Shown one piece after another: positions 8,785 to 16,822 of a stretch of DNA of 64,000 nucleotides. The stretch covers positions 1 through 64,000 of the forward strand of contig PHAA01000005.1 in NCBI GenBank assembly GCA_002840245.1, read 5' to 3'. The DNA comes from Firmicutes bacterium HGW-Firmicutes-15. GTDB lineage: Bacteria; Bacillota; Syntrophomonadia; Syntrophomonadales; Syntrophomonadaceae. The notes below the pieces were generated by a model. The model had not been told where the DNA came from. It saw only the letters and a list, made by a program, of their open reading frames with translations, and did not search any database. The translations under genes and the position numbers were made by a program. Position 1 is the first letter of the stretch; every line of letters begins with the position of its first letter.

Positions 8785-9776
8785 TGAGGCAATGGCGGGT
8801 AGGTACTGTTTCCATGGGGTTACTGCTGCTGTTTAGCGGTATTGGTCTATTATACGCCCAGTTCAATCAGCTCACTGTTGCTCATGTAGCTCTGAAATGG
8901 TGGCCAGTATTATTTGTGGTCCTGGGGATTGAAGTGCTGGTGCAAAACTATCTGAATAAAAGCCCAGATAGTAAAATCAAATATGACATATTCAGCGTTT
9001 TTATAATTTTCTTAATCGTTGTGACTGGTCTGGGAATTCAGGCTGCCAGTGAAGTAGGCCTGGTAAAATACGCTCAGAATATGATAAGTATGCAGGATTA
9101 TTCTTTGCAAAGTCCCGCTGCGGAGATTCCCATCGACAAGCAAATTCAGAGAATTGTAGTTGAATGTGCAAGCAATACGGCAATGAAGATTCACACTGCT
9201 CCATCCAATTCTATTCAATATTATGGTACAGCTCTACTACGGGCTCAATCCAAAGAGGAGGCTCAAAATCTATTGCAACAAAGGGCAGAGGTTAATACTC
9301 ATCTGGCAGGTAACATCTTGTACCTCAATCTTAACCTTTCGGGTTCTGACCGGCTTTATCAAGGCAGTTATAACCTGGTTTTACCGGAAGGGTTGGCAGT
9401 GGAAATAGATCGCGGTGGTGCACCCTTGCAGATTCTTTCGGGAAAGATCAATAGTGATTGGAAGATACAGGGGAACGGAGAGACTGAAATCACTCTGCCT
9501 GCGGATTCTGATCTCTTGATAACAGCATTGACTAGCAATTCAACAATTATTAAAGGGAACTTGAATTGGATCAGGTCAGGTGGGGAGACTTTGCCAGGGC
9601 AGGTACGGGTTGAAGTAAATGGTAACGAGATGCAAGCGCAGGTCAAAGGTCAGGGAAAGCTTGAGATTAGTGATAACAAAGCTGGGAATACTCAGTATCA
9701 AGCCAAATTGAGCAGCGGCACTCATAAGCTTTCTATTATTAGCGATGACGAAATCACGATTAACCAGTTGCCTTAA
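8784..9776 (+). CDS. LiaF-like membrane protein with extracytoplasmic beta domain
   Basis: 330 residues. Two or three N-terminal helices (GLLLLFSGIGLLYAQF, LKWWPVLFVVLGIEVLVQNYL, FSVFIIFLIVVTGLGIQA) match the N-terminal membrane domain of LiaF/DUF5668 proteins. The rest, from ~residue 105, is beta-rich and resembles the DUF4097 adhesin-like domain (INSDWKIQGNGETEITLPADSDL). LiaF-type proteins restrain cell-envelope stress signalling. It is the last gene of the four-gene sigma operon and is followed by a terminator at 9877-9919. Confidence 0.75.
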   Translation: MRQWRVGTVSMGLLLLFSGIGLLYAQFNQLTVAHVALKWWPVLFVVLGIEVLVQNYLNKSPDSKIKYDIFSVFIIFLIVVTGLGIQAASEVGLVKYAQNMISMQDYSLQSPAAEIPIDKQIQRIVVECASNTAMKIHTAPSNSIQYYGTALLRAQSKEEAQNLLQQRAEVNTHLAGNILYLNLNLSGSDRLYQGSYNLVLPEGLAVEIDRGGAPLQILSGKINSDWKIQGNGETEITLPADSDLLITALTSNSTIIKGNLNWIRSGGETLPGQVRVEVNGNEMQAQVKGQGKLEISDNKAGNTQYQAKLSSGTHKLSIISDDEITINQLP

Positions 9777-9876
9777 AATAAATTCTCGGAATAATTGTAA
9801 TTTTACTCCACGGAAGATTTCTTATATTGCAGAATTCAAAGAGAGCTAAATCAGGGTAAATATTTTAGGACTAAGT

Positions 9877-9919
9877 AAAAGGGCCAGCATCCTCACTTTT
9901 GTGATTTGCCAGCCCTTTT
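9877..9919 (+). terminator. Intrinsic terminator of the sigma-factor operon
   Basis: AAAAGGGC at 9877-9884 pairs with GCCCTTTT at 9912-9919 around an inner stem (TCAC/GTGA), ending in a short T-run. It lies 100 bases after the last operon gene. Confidence 0.7.
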
Positions 9920-10529
9920 AATTTGGGGATGTACTGTACAATTCAGTACGCCCTCCTTCTTTTAGTCACCCTAACAAACCATTCCCCCCTAAATATGACC
10001 TGTGGTCGTTGGCTTGAGCACTCTGTCTCTATAAGCCGTTGTGTGGGGGTTTACCGTTTCCATTCTAGTTTTTACATCCTGTCCTCTTATCTCTTGGATA
10101 AGAATCCATTTAGCTACCAGCCTAGAATGGTTTAGGGTGCTTACCAGTACTTTAGGCTAAGCCTATTTCCTAGTAATTTAATTGTAAGGGGTGATTTAGA
10201 CAATAGCAAGGATTTTTCATGCTCGTGATTGTTCTCATTTTCTCGTGGGCGTGTAATGGAGGTCAATTCTTAGTTTCAAAGCGGTTGTTACTGCCAGAAC
10301 CTCTTGCACATAAGTTTCATTATGATTTATGCTTATGTCAATCCAGTCTTGCCGCTGTTTATGGGGTGGTATATTTTGGATGAATCGTTACTTGATGGAC
10401 ATTTCTATCGGCTATTAAGATAATATCGGAGGTGTCGGTGTATTCCGAGATTACTCGAAGGCACTGGGAGTGCAGGAAGAGTGAGCAAGAAATAATATAG
10501 GTAATAGGTATGGAAGAGGAGTGAGAAAC
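9920..10529. other. Gene-poor stretch before the diguanylate cyclase
   Basis: No convincing gene was found. A 70-residue frame at 9923-10135 has no ribosome site and unusual composition. A 54-codon frame at 10219-10383 has AAGGA six bases before its ATG (MLVIVLIFSWACNGGQF...), but it resembles nothing I know. The 9940-10150 part has a different texture from its surroundings and may be a remnant of something transferred. Confidence 0.4.
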
Positions 10530-12149
10530 ATGAACCATAATATTGCGGGGTATAGGAATTCCCAATGGAAGGCAGTTGTGTTAAGTCTCACGGTTCTCAT
10601 TTGCCTGGTGCTTGCGTCTGTTATTAACGTTCACTATAGAATTGATATTGTTTACACGCACTTTTTTTACCTGCCGATTATTCTGGCTGGTCTATGGTAT
10701 TACTGGAAGGCGTTGTGGCTTGCGGCTTTTTTGGGGATGGTACATATTATTTGCAATTTCATCGTAAATGATAATATGTCACCGGGGGTATTAATCCGCA
10801 CCCTGATGTTCTTGACGGTAGCTCTGGTAGTTGGAACACTTTCTAAAAGAAACAATAACCTTTATGAAGCGCTACAGGTGAGCGAAAAGGATCTGCGGCG
10901 GCTCAATAACACAATGCTGGATATAATTAGTCAAATAAACAGCCAAGGCATTTTTGAATATGTCAGTCCTTCGGTTAAAAGTGTTCTTGGTTACGAAAAT
11001 ACGAATTTGATTGGCAAGTCTCTCTTTGATTTTGTACATCCTGATGATGTGGGGCAGTTAAAGACTACTTTTAGAGCTGCTACTGATAGCCACTCCCCCA
11101 TGCGATTGGACTATCGTTACCTGCACATTGAAGGGTATTACCTATGGGTGGAATCGGTGGCTAACCCGATGCTCGATGCTGACGAATCGATTATTGTTTA
11201 TGTCTTCGGCAGCCGGGATATAACTGCTCGCAAGCGAGCGGAAGAAGCTCTACAGAAAAGTGAAGAACGTTGGCAGTTGGCCTTGCAGGGTAGTAATTCC
11301 GGGATTTGGGACTGGGATATTCAAACGGGGGAAGTTTTCTATTCCTCGCGCTGGAGGGAAATATCAGATTGTGAGGGTATAGAGATTAGCAATCGTTTAT
11401 ATGAGTGGGAGAATTGGATATATCCTGATGACAGGGACTGGGTCAAAGAAACTATCCAGGCGCACCTGGAAAAGAAGGCCGCTTATTACTGGGCTGAACA
11501 CCGTATTATTTGCCAGGATGGCAGTTATAAGTGGGTTATGGATCGGGGACAGGCGCTTTGGGATGAGGAGGGGAAACCTGTGCGCATGGTGGGTTCGCGG
11601 GATGATATTACTGACCGTAAGCTGAAGGAAAAGAAGTTAGAGTATCTGAGTTTGTATGATTCTCTCACCGGAGTCTACAATCGGACTTTCTTTGAGCAGG
11701 AGAAGCAGCGCCTGGATACTGGAAGGTATGATCCGGTAGGCGTAGTGATGTGTGATGTTGACGGGATGAAACTGGTAAATGATAATCTGGGCCATAAAGC
11801 AGGTGATAGTCTCTTGGTGGCAGCGGCAAATATTTTGAAAACCCAATTCCGGGCCAGTGACATTGTCGCCCGCATCGGTGGTGACGAATTTGCGGTGTTG
11901 TTACAGATGTGTCCTGAGAACTTAGTAGAAGAAGCCTGCCAGAGAGTTCGTGACGTCTTGGCAAACAGCTCATTAGAGGAATGGCAAATTCCAGTGAGGA
12001 TGTCTATGGGCTATGCGACTAGGAATGATCCATCCAGGAAAATGAATGAACTGGTTAAAGAAGCTGATAGCAATATGTACCTAGAAAAGCTACAACACCG
12101 GGAGAGGTATAGTGCTGTTTTTTCTAAAGTGCAAGCGCTTCGTGATTAG
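10530..12149 (+). CDS. Membrane diguanylate cyclase with two PAS domains
   Basis: 539 residues. The N-terminal ~100 hold four or so membrane helices (LSLTVLICLVLASVINVHYRI, FFYLPIILAGLWYYWKALWL). A first PAS domain follows at ~125-235 (LDIISQINSQGIFEYVSPS) and a second PAS/PAC at ~245-365 (GSNSGIWDWDIQTGEVFYSS). The C-terminal GGDEF domain (~375-530) has an intact RIGGDEF active site. An RASD inhibitory site lies five residues before it, so it should make cyclic di-GMP with product feedback. The start is ATG 10530, with GAGGAG ten bases upstream; the GTG at 10521 sits too close to that site. The input signal is unknown. Confidence 0.9.
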   Translation: MNHNIAGYRNSQWKAVVLSLTVLICLVLASVINVHYRIDIVYTHFFYLPIILAGLWYYWKALWLAAFLGMVHIICNFIVNDNMSPGVLIRTLMFLTVALVVGTLSKRNNNLYEALQVSEKDLRRLNNTMLDIISQINSQGIFEYVSPSVKSVLGYENTNLIGKSLFDFVHPDDVGQLKTTFRAATDSHSPMRLDYRYLHIEGYYLWVESVANPMLDADESIIVYVFGSRDITARKRAEEALQKSEERWQLALQGSNSGIWDWDIQTGEVFYSSRWREISDCEGIEISNRLYEWENWIYPDDRDWVKETIQAHLEKKAAYYWAEHRIICQDGSYKWVMDRGQALWDEEGKPVRMVGSRDDITDRKLKEKKLEYLSLYDSLTGVYNRTFFEQEKQRLDTGRYDPVGVVMCDVDGMKLVNDNLGHKAGDSLLVAAANILKTQFRASDIVARIGGDEFAVLLQMCPENLVEEACQRVRDVLANSSLEEWQIPVRMSMGYATRNDPSRKMNELVKEADSNMYLEKLQHRERYSAVFSKVQALRD

Positions 12150-12169
12150 GGGTGAAACTTTCTTTATCT

Positions 12170-12829
12170 TCAGGTCAATTGTTCTACTCGCTCAAGCATG
12201 CGATTAAAGGCATCAATTATGGAAGGCTGGGAAAGGTTCCATACAGAATGCTTTTGTAAAAAAAGATCGTGAATGCGTTCGCAATGGGGCAATAAATCAG
12301 CAATTCTTTCTTCTCCAAATGCCTCAGCCAATTCAAAGAGCCTTTGGCTATTAATTTTCCACTCTCCGCTATGAATCTGTACCGGAAGTAGCAGGTCAAT
12401 ACCTCGATCGTCCTGGCGATATCTTTTTACGCTGGATTGAAGGTCAAGTAGTTGATGACATTCAACTGGGCTTTGCAGGCGGGTACATGCAACTACTAAA
12501 TCGGAGCAGCGTACTCCCTGTTCACAAAAATAAGTATCATCACCTCCGATATTAAGGATAGCATAGTCATAGGCTAATTTTTCGAGTGTGAGTTCCAGGC
12601 CAGTAACTGGATAGACAAAATCTACCCCGCTGCTTGAAGAATATATTTGATCGAAGGATAATTCTTCCTCTGATGCACCTGTTCTGAGCCAATGAAATAT
12701 CCTCATGTTGTGGTTGAGGTTAACGAGTATTACTCGTTTGCTCCGCCTGGCTAAGCCCATCGCCAGGTTAACTGCTACTGTATTTTGGCCAGTACCTGAT
12801 TCCCATGAAACTAGTCCCACCGTCCGCAT
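12170..12829 (-). CDS. MinD/ParA-like protein with degenerate P-loop
   Basis: 219 residues with the overall MinD/ParA fold order: MRTVGLVSWESGTGQNTVAVNLAMGLA at the start, a VILVNLNHN switch-like strand and DYAILNIGGDD as a Walker B-like segment. The deviant Walker A that should read KGGxGKT is ESGTGQNT, lacking both the signature and the catalytic lysine, so normal ATP hydrolysis is doubtful. Such proteins can serve as pseudo-ATPase partners. It is convergent with the diguanylate cyclase and divergent from the Mrp group. The start is ATG with GGGGGG upstream. Confidence 0.7.
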   Translation of the reverse strand: MRTVGLVSWESGTGQNTVAVNLAMGLARRSKRVILVNLNHNMRIFHWLRTGASEEELSFDQIYSSSSGVDFVYPVTGLELTLEKLAYDYAILNIGGDDTYFCEQGVRCSDLVVACTRLQSPVECHQLLDLQSSVKRYRQDDRGIDLLLPVQIHSGEWKINSQRLFELAEAFGEERIADLLPHCERIHDLFLQKHSVWNLSQPSIIDAFNRMLERVEQLT

Positions 12830-12962
12830 GATATCCCCCCTTGCTTTCTTGTTTATAGTTTAACTCAACTTTACATTAGACTGGAAAAATATTTATCGTT
12901 CATAGAACTGTAAACAAGGGGTTTCGGCTGAAAGTCAATTCTGCCGACTAGCAAAAATATTA

Positions 12963-13020
12963 TTGACATATGACCATAAATATCATAAACTCATCTTAGA
13001 TAGTGAGCATATGACCATAA
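12963..13020 (+). promoter_or_regulatory. Promoter and paired direct repeats upstream of mrp-like gene
   Basis: TTGACA at 12963-12968 and TAAACT at 12986-12991 are 17 bases apart, a good vegetative promoter. The 13-base sequence CATATGACCATAA occurs twice, at 12967-12979 (overlapping the -35/spacer) and at 13008-13020 (downstream of the start point), spaced 41 bases apart. This suggests a repressor or activator binding on the same face of the DNA. The DUF134 regulator encoded in the same operon is a natural candidate (inference). Confidence 0.55.
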
Positions 13021-13048
13021 TTAAAAGATTAAGAAATGGGGAAGTTTT

Positions 13049-13864
13049 GTGGCTAATAATAAAGGAATGGAAATAAAGTTACCTGAATCTGGGGAAGAAC
13101 AGAATCTGGTGGGTTCCCTCAATAATATCAAGCATGTAGTAGCAGTAATGAGCGGCAAGGGTGGAGTGGGTAAATCCACGGTGACGGCTTTGATCGCCAG
13201 TACCCTAGTCAAATCTGGTTTCCGGGTTGGAATATTGGATGCTGATATAACGGGTCCCAGCCAGCCGCGGGCTTTTGGGATAAAGAGCCAGGGTTTAACG
13301 GGCAGTATGTTTGGAATCACCCCTATTGAAACCAGAAGCGGAATAAAGATGATATCCACTAATTTCATGCTGAAGGAAGAGGATGACCCGGTGGTCTGGA
13401 GAGGCCCATTGTTAGCGGGGGCAGTGAAGCAGTTCTGGGAAGAGACTGACTGGCAGGACCTGGATTACTTGGTAGTAGACCTTCCTCCTGGTACGGGTGA
13501 TGTACCTTTGACCGTGCTACAGACCCTGCCGGTTGATGGTCTGGTTATTGTATCTTCCCCTCAGGATTTAGCCTATATGGTAGTGAAGAAGGCCGTGAAA
13601 ATGGCTAACCAAATGCAGAAGCCTATTTTGGGCTTGATAGAAAACATGAGTGAGTTTATCTGCCCCCACTGTGGTGAGTCACACAAAATATTTGGTGAGA
13701 GTCAAGGCGAATCAGTATCTCAAAAGATGGGGATAGATTTCCTGGGCAGGCTACCCTGGGATACTAGTTTAAATAAGTTGGTGGATCAGGGTAAAGTGGA
13801 AGAATACTATTCGGCGGCAATGGCTTCCATTGTGGAGAAAATTACTGCTAAGACGGAATCATAG
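13049..13864 (+). CDS. mrp: Mrp/NBP35-type Fe-S cluster carrier ATPase
   Basis: 271 residues with the deviant Walker A SGKGGVGKST (~residues 37-46), DADITGPS and the DLPPGTGD motif typical of Mrp/NBP35. The CPHCG motif near residue 208 would bridge a [4Fe-4S] cluster in a dimer. These ATPases load or carry Fe-S clusters onto apo-enzymes. The start is GTG. It heads a three-gene group with a DUF134-NifX fusion and a NifX-like protein; this combination is common in anaerobes and points to metallocluster handling. Confidence 0.88.
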   Translation: MANNKGMEIKLPESGEEQNLVGSLNNIKHVVAVMSGKGGVGKSTVTALIASTLVKSGFRVGILDADITGPSQPRAFGIKSQGLTGSMFGITPIETRSGIKMISTNFMLKEEDDPVVWRGPLLAGAVKQFWEETDWQDLDYLVVDLPPGTGDVPLTVLQTLPVDGLVIVSSPQDLAYMVVKKAVKMANQMQKPILGLIENMSEFICPHCGESHKIFGESQGESVSQKMGIDFLGRLPWDTSLNKLVDQGKVEEYYSAAMASIVEKITAKTES

Positions 13865-13875
13865 GGAGGAAGACT

Positions 13876-14625
13876 ATGGCCAGAGAACCAAAATGCCGAC
13901 GGGTGGAATCTATTCCGAAAGTTACCATGTTTAAACCAGCAGGAGTACCTCTTTCCTGTTTAGAGGAAGTCATAGTAAAGCTCGAAGAACTGGAAGCCAT
14001 TCGCCTGAAAGACCTTGCAGGTCTGGAACAGGAAGAATGCGCCGAACAAATGGGGGTTTCCCGTCCTACCTTTCAGCGTATCCTGATCGAAGGCCGGGGA
14101 AAAATTGCAGCGGCTTTGATAGAAGGTAAGGCCATTCGCATTGAAGGAGGAAACTATTGCCTGGGACAGGAGCAGTGCAGGAAAGCTGAGCAGTTCCAAA
14201 AAAAACGTGACGATTGCCTTTATCGGGAGGATTATGCTAGAGAAAATACCGAAAGGAAAAATGGAATAGCTGGTACAAAAATTGTGATATGTGCCAGCGG
14301 TGAATTGCCGTCAGCTTCAGTGGATGGGCGTTTTGGGCGCTGTGCTTATTTTATGCTCTGGGATGATGAGCAAGGGAGTTTTGAGGCGATTAGTAATAGC
14401 GGGCCGGAGTTAAACCAGGGAGCTGGAACCGGAGCGGCTCAGGAATTGCTCCGCCGGGGAGTAGGGATACTAATTTGCAATCGTATTGGCCCTAAAGCTT
14501 TCAATGTTTTTCGCAGATCTGGAGTCAAGGTATATGGCGCAGTTGAAGGCTTGGACATGAAAACGGCTCTTAAGCAGTATAAGGCAGGAGAATTACCACC
14601 TATAGAAGCTGCCAATAATATATGA
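13876..14625 (+). CDS. DUF134 DNA-binding domain fused to NifX/NafY-type cluster-binding domain
   Basis: 249 residues. Residues ~1-100 are DUF134, a helix-turn-helix family (GLEQEECAEQMGVSRPTFQRILIEGRGKIA) with conserved N-terminal REPKCRRV. Residues ~135-245 form a dinitrogenase iron-molybdenum cofactor-like domain (VDGRFGRCAYFMLWD and GAGTGAAQELLRRGVGILIC), a fold that binds Fe-S or Fe-Mo clusters. The fusion suggests a regulator that senses cluster status. It starts 11 bases after the Mrp gene with a GGGAGGAAG site, so it is in the same operon. It might act on the CATATGACCATAA repeats upstream. Confidence 0.85.
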   Translation: MAREPKCRRVESIPKVTMFKPAGVPLSCLEEVIVKLEELEAIRLKDLAGLEQEECAEQMGVSRPTFQRILIEGRGKIAAALIEGKAIRIEGGNYCLGQEQCRKAEQFQKKRDDCLYREDYARENTERKNGIAGTKIVICASGELPSASVDGRFGRCAYFMLWDDEQGSFEAISNSGPELNQGAGTGAAQELLRRGVGILICNRIGPKAFNVFRRSGVKVYGAVEGLDMKTALKQYKAGELPPIEAANNI

Positions 14626-14703
14626 AGATGTTTTCAAATTAAGCGCTAATTACAGAGGGTGCAGCCATAGCATTTGTAGTACTGCTCATAAACTCATGGG
14701 TCA

Positions 14704-14738
14704 AAATTTAACATGAAGTCAGACTTCATGTTAAATTT
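14704..14738. promoter_or_regulatory. 35-bp near-perfect palindrome before the NifX-like gene
   Basis: AAATTTAACATGAAGTC (14704-14720) and its exact reverse complement (14722-14738) flank one A. No T-run follows at once. It sits 41 bases before the next start codon and could be an operator or an mRNA hairpin. Confidence 0.6.
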
Positions 14739-14779
14739 AAATAGTGTAAAGAATAATAAAGATTTGGAGTGTGGGATTA

Positions 14780-15136
14780 ATGAAAATAGCAATGCCTAAA
14801 GACGGAGAAATGGTGAATCAACATTTTGGTCAGAGTAAATATTTTCTAATTGTATCTGTGGAGAATCAACAAATTGTTGATAGGAAAGAGATAAGCAGCG
14901 AATCTTTGCAGCATAATCATGCCGGTCTTTCTGGTTTGTTTTTAACCGAAGGGGTGTCCCTGGTTATTACTGGCGGGATAGGGAAACCGGCATTGGATGC
15001 ACTGACAGAGAAAGGGCTGGAGGTTATTAAGGGAGCATCTGGCAAATGTGAAGAAGTCCTGGAGAAATACCTAGCAGGCAAGCTTGACGACCAAAATGTT
15101 ACCTGTAACCATCACGGGGAACACCATCATCAGTAA
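14780..15136 (+). CDS. NifX/NafY-family (dinitrogenase cofactor biosynthesis-like) protein
   Basis: 118 residues beginning MKIAMPKDGEMVNQHFGQSKYF, the standard opening of small NifX/NafY/MTH1175-type proteins that bind Fe-S or Fe-Mo clusters. GITGGIG-like sequence (VITGGIGKPALDAL) lies near the middle, and a His-rich tail (CNHHGEHHHQ) may bind metal. The start is set at ATG 14780 by family homology, with GGAG upstream; GTG 14771 is an in-frame alternative. It is probably co-functional with the Mrp and DUF134-NifX proteins just upstream and is closed by a terminator at 15148-15190. Confidence 0.85.
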   Translation: MKIAMPKDGEMVNQHFGQSKYFLIVSVENQQIVDRKEISSESLQHNHAGLSGLFLTEGVSLVITGGIGKPALDALTEKGLEVIKGASGKCEEVLEKYLAGKLDDQNVTCNHHGEHHHQ

Positions 15137-15147
15137 TCAAGATTAAG

Positions 15148-15190
15148 GACACAAGGGCGACACAGTAAAAGCTTCCCCTTGTGTCTTTTT
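15148..15190 (+). terminator. Intrinsic terminator after the NifX-like gene
   Basis: GACACAAGGG (15148-15157) pairs with CCCTTGTGTC (15176-15185) and is followed by TTTTT. It separates the plus-strand group from the convergent regulator gene. Confidence 0.85.
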
Positions 15191-15199
15191 ACTGCACGA

Positions 15200-15622
15200 C
15201 TACTTGCAATTCTGGCAGTATCCGTAAATTTCCAGTTTATGACCAGTAACATTAAAACCCATCTTGGATTGTAACAGTTCCCCATATTGCTCGAATGGGC
15301 AATCGTCTACCGCAAACATCTGCCTGCAACTCATACAGATAAAGTGATGCTTATGATCCATTTGATTCAATTCGAAAAGGCTTTTGTTTTCTCCAATAAT
15401 ATTTGTTTTTAATATTAAATCCTTAGAGACAAGTGTTTCCAGGATTCTATAAACCGTAGAGATGTTGATGGAAACATCATTTCTCTGCAGTTCCAGGAAG
15501 ACCTGATCAACTGTAATCGGTTGAGCACTCTTGGCTAGTGCTTCCAATATTGAATTCCTGCGTTTGGTATTCTTTAACCCATTATTTTTCAACAAACCCT
15601 TATAGGCATCGACTTTTTGCAC
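15200..15622 (-). CDS. zur: Fur-family regulator, probably zinc-responsive Zur
   Basis: 140 residues with the Fur winged helix (~residues 10-80: KNTKRRNSILEAL, TVYRILETLV) and a metal-binding dimerisation domain. HKHH near residue 90 and the CMSC and CQNC pairs form the structural zinc site. It is the last gene after znuCBA on the same strand, and a near-canonical Zur operator lies before znuA, so a zinc-sensing role is favoured over iron. The start is ATG; a Ser/Gly-free, weak ribosome site (GGGGTTG) precedes it. Confidence 0.85.
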   Translation of the reverse strand: MQKVDAYKGLLKNNGLKNTKRRNSILEALAKSAQPITVDQVFLELQRNDVSINISTVYRILETLVSKDLILKTNIIGENKSLFELNQMDHKHHFICMSCRQMFAVDDCPFEQYGELLQSKMGFNVTGHKLEIYGYCQNCK

Positions 15623-15717
15623 TATTTCAACCCCTTAAAACCTGATATGAATTGATTACACAGTAACACTTATTATTAAATTTTGTCAAAGTCCATATGC
15701 TGTATTAGCAAGGCAAT

Positions 15718-15746
15718 CAGAAGGTGTCCTTTAAGGACACCTTCTG
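15718..15746. terminator. Hairpin between znuA and the regulator gene
   Basis: CAGAAGGTGTCC and GGACACCTTCTG form a 12-bp stem with a 5-base loop. No strong T-run follows on the minus strand, so it may attenuate or stabilise message between znuA and zur rather than stop transcription fully. Confidence 0.5.
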
Positions 15747-15787
15747 CCGTAGCTATTTACAAATTCATTTAAAACATAGGTTAGTCA

Positions 15788-16705
15788 TCATTTAAGTGCA
15801 TCTTCTAATGACGTCAAGTTTTGTTCCATAATATTAATGTAAGAATTTAGAGTGGAGTCTCCGGTAACTACTGGATCTAATGTATATACCTTAGCGCCGG
15901 TTTCCCTTGCAATAGTTTCGGCGGCTTTGATTGAATATTGCGGCTCAGCAAATAGGGCCTTAATTTCGGAATCCTGAATCGTTTTTATAGTGTCTTTAAG
16001 TTCTTGGGGAGAAGGTTCTGAACCTGGCTCTCTCTCAACGACGGCAGCAATATGAAGGTTGAATTCTTGAGCGAAATATGGGAAGGCTTCATGGAATGTT
16101 ACAATATTTTTGTTTTTCACCCCATCAAGAGCCTCATGCATTTTATAATTTAAAGTCTCGAGCTTTTTAACATATTCCTCAGAATTGCTTTTATATTTTG
16201 GGGCGTTAATTATATCCGTTGCACCTAGCTGCTCTGCTATATTCTTGACCTGTGCAATATTGCTGCTGATGCTGACCCAAACGTGTGGGTTTTCTTCTCC
16301 CTTTTCATTTTTTAGCAGTTTAATTCCTTGGCTGGCTTCAATGATTTTTAGATTGGGCTGCTGTTTTATAACTTTATCTAGAAAGGCCTCCATTCCCGCA
16401 CCGCTAATTACGAAAACATCTGCTTTTTCAAGAGTTTTTAAATCATCCGGGGTTAGCTGATAATCGTGTAAACAGCCGGTCTGGGGCTTGGTCATATTAA
16501 CGACCTGGACGCCTGGTATATCTCTAGTAACATTAATAGTGGATATATAGATAGGATAGAACGAAGTAACAATCGTAATCTTTTTTTCGGAAACAGAACT
16601 GTTTGAAGATACCTGGTCATTGGTGCTTTTGCTTAGCCCGCATCCGCCTAAGATAATAAGACTAATCAGCAAAACGGGCAGAAATTTAGCTAATATCGAT
16701 TGCAT
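15788..16705 (-). CDS. znuA: Zinc ABC transporter substrate-binding lipoprotein
   Basis: The start is at ATG 16705, with GGGAGGG upstream, rather than the longer frame from 16780. It gives 305 residues beginning MQSILAKFLPVLLISLIILGGCG with lipobox LGGC. It is a cluster A-I (ZnuA/AdcA-type) solute-binding protein: FYPIYISTINV, GAGMEAFLDKV, NPHVWVS with the metal His, FHEAFPYFA with a second His, and EPQYSIKAAETIARETGAKV near the end. The His-rich loop of Gram-negative ZnuA is absent. With the permease and ATPase upstream and a Zur box before it, high-affinity zinc uptake is the likely job; manganese remains possible. Confidence 0.88.
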   Translation of the reverse strand: MQSILAKFLPVLLISLIILGGCGLSKSTNDQVSSNSSVSEKKITIVTSFYPIYISTINVTRDIPGVQVVNMTKPQTGCLHDYQLTPDDLKTLEKADVFVISGAGMEAFLDKVIKQQPNLKIIEASQGIKLLKNEKGEENPHVWVSISSNIAQVKNIAEQLGATDIINAPKYKSNSEEYVKKLETLNYKMHEALDGVKNKNIVTFHEAFPYFAQEFNLHIAAVVEREPGSEPSPQELKDTIKTIQDSEIKALFAEPQYSIKAAETIARETGAKVYTLDPVVTGDSTLNSYINIMEQNLTSLEDALK

Positions 16706-16718
16706 TTTAGACCCTCCC

Positions 16719-16739
16719 AAATAGTAATGATTCGCATTT
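16719..16739. promoter_or_regulatory. Zur operator candidate upstream of znuA
   Basis: AAATAGTAATGATTCGCATTT matches the Bacillus-type Zur box AAATCGTAATNATTACGATTT at all but four positions and is an imperfect palindrome with an AAT-N-ATT core. It lies 14 bases before the znuA start, so znuA can be repressed separately from the upstream genes. Confidence 0.7.
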
Positions 16740-16822
16740 GCATTTACATTGTATATCTTCCCTGGATATTTGTCTAGCATTTGGTAAAAAATAGTTTTCG
16801 TCCATATTCTTACCAGGGAGAC

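Noticed and set aside
9923-10135. 70-residue frame after the sigma operon
   Set aside because: No ribosome site, odd composition and no recognisable motif.
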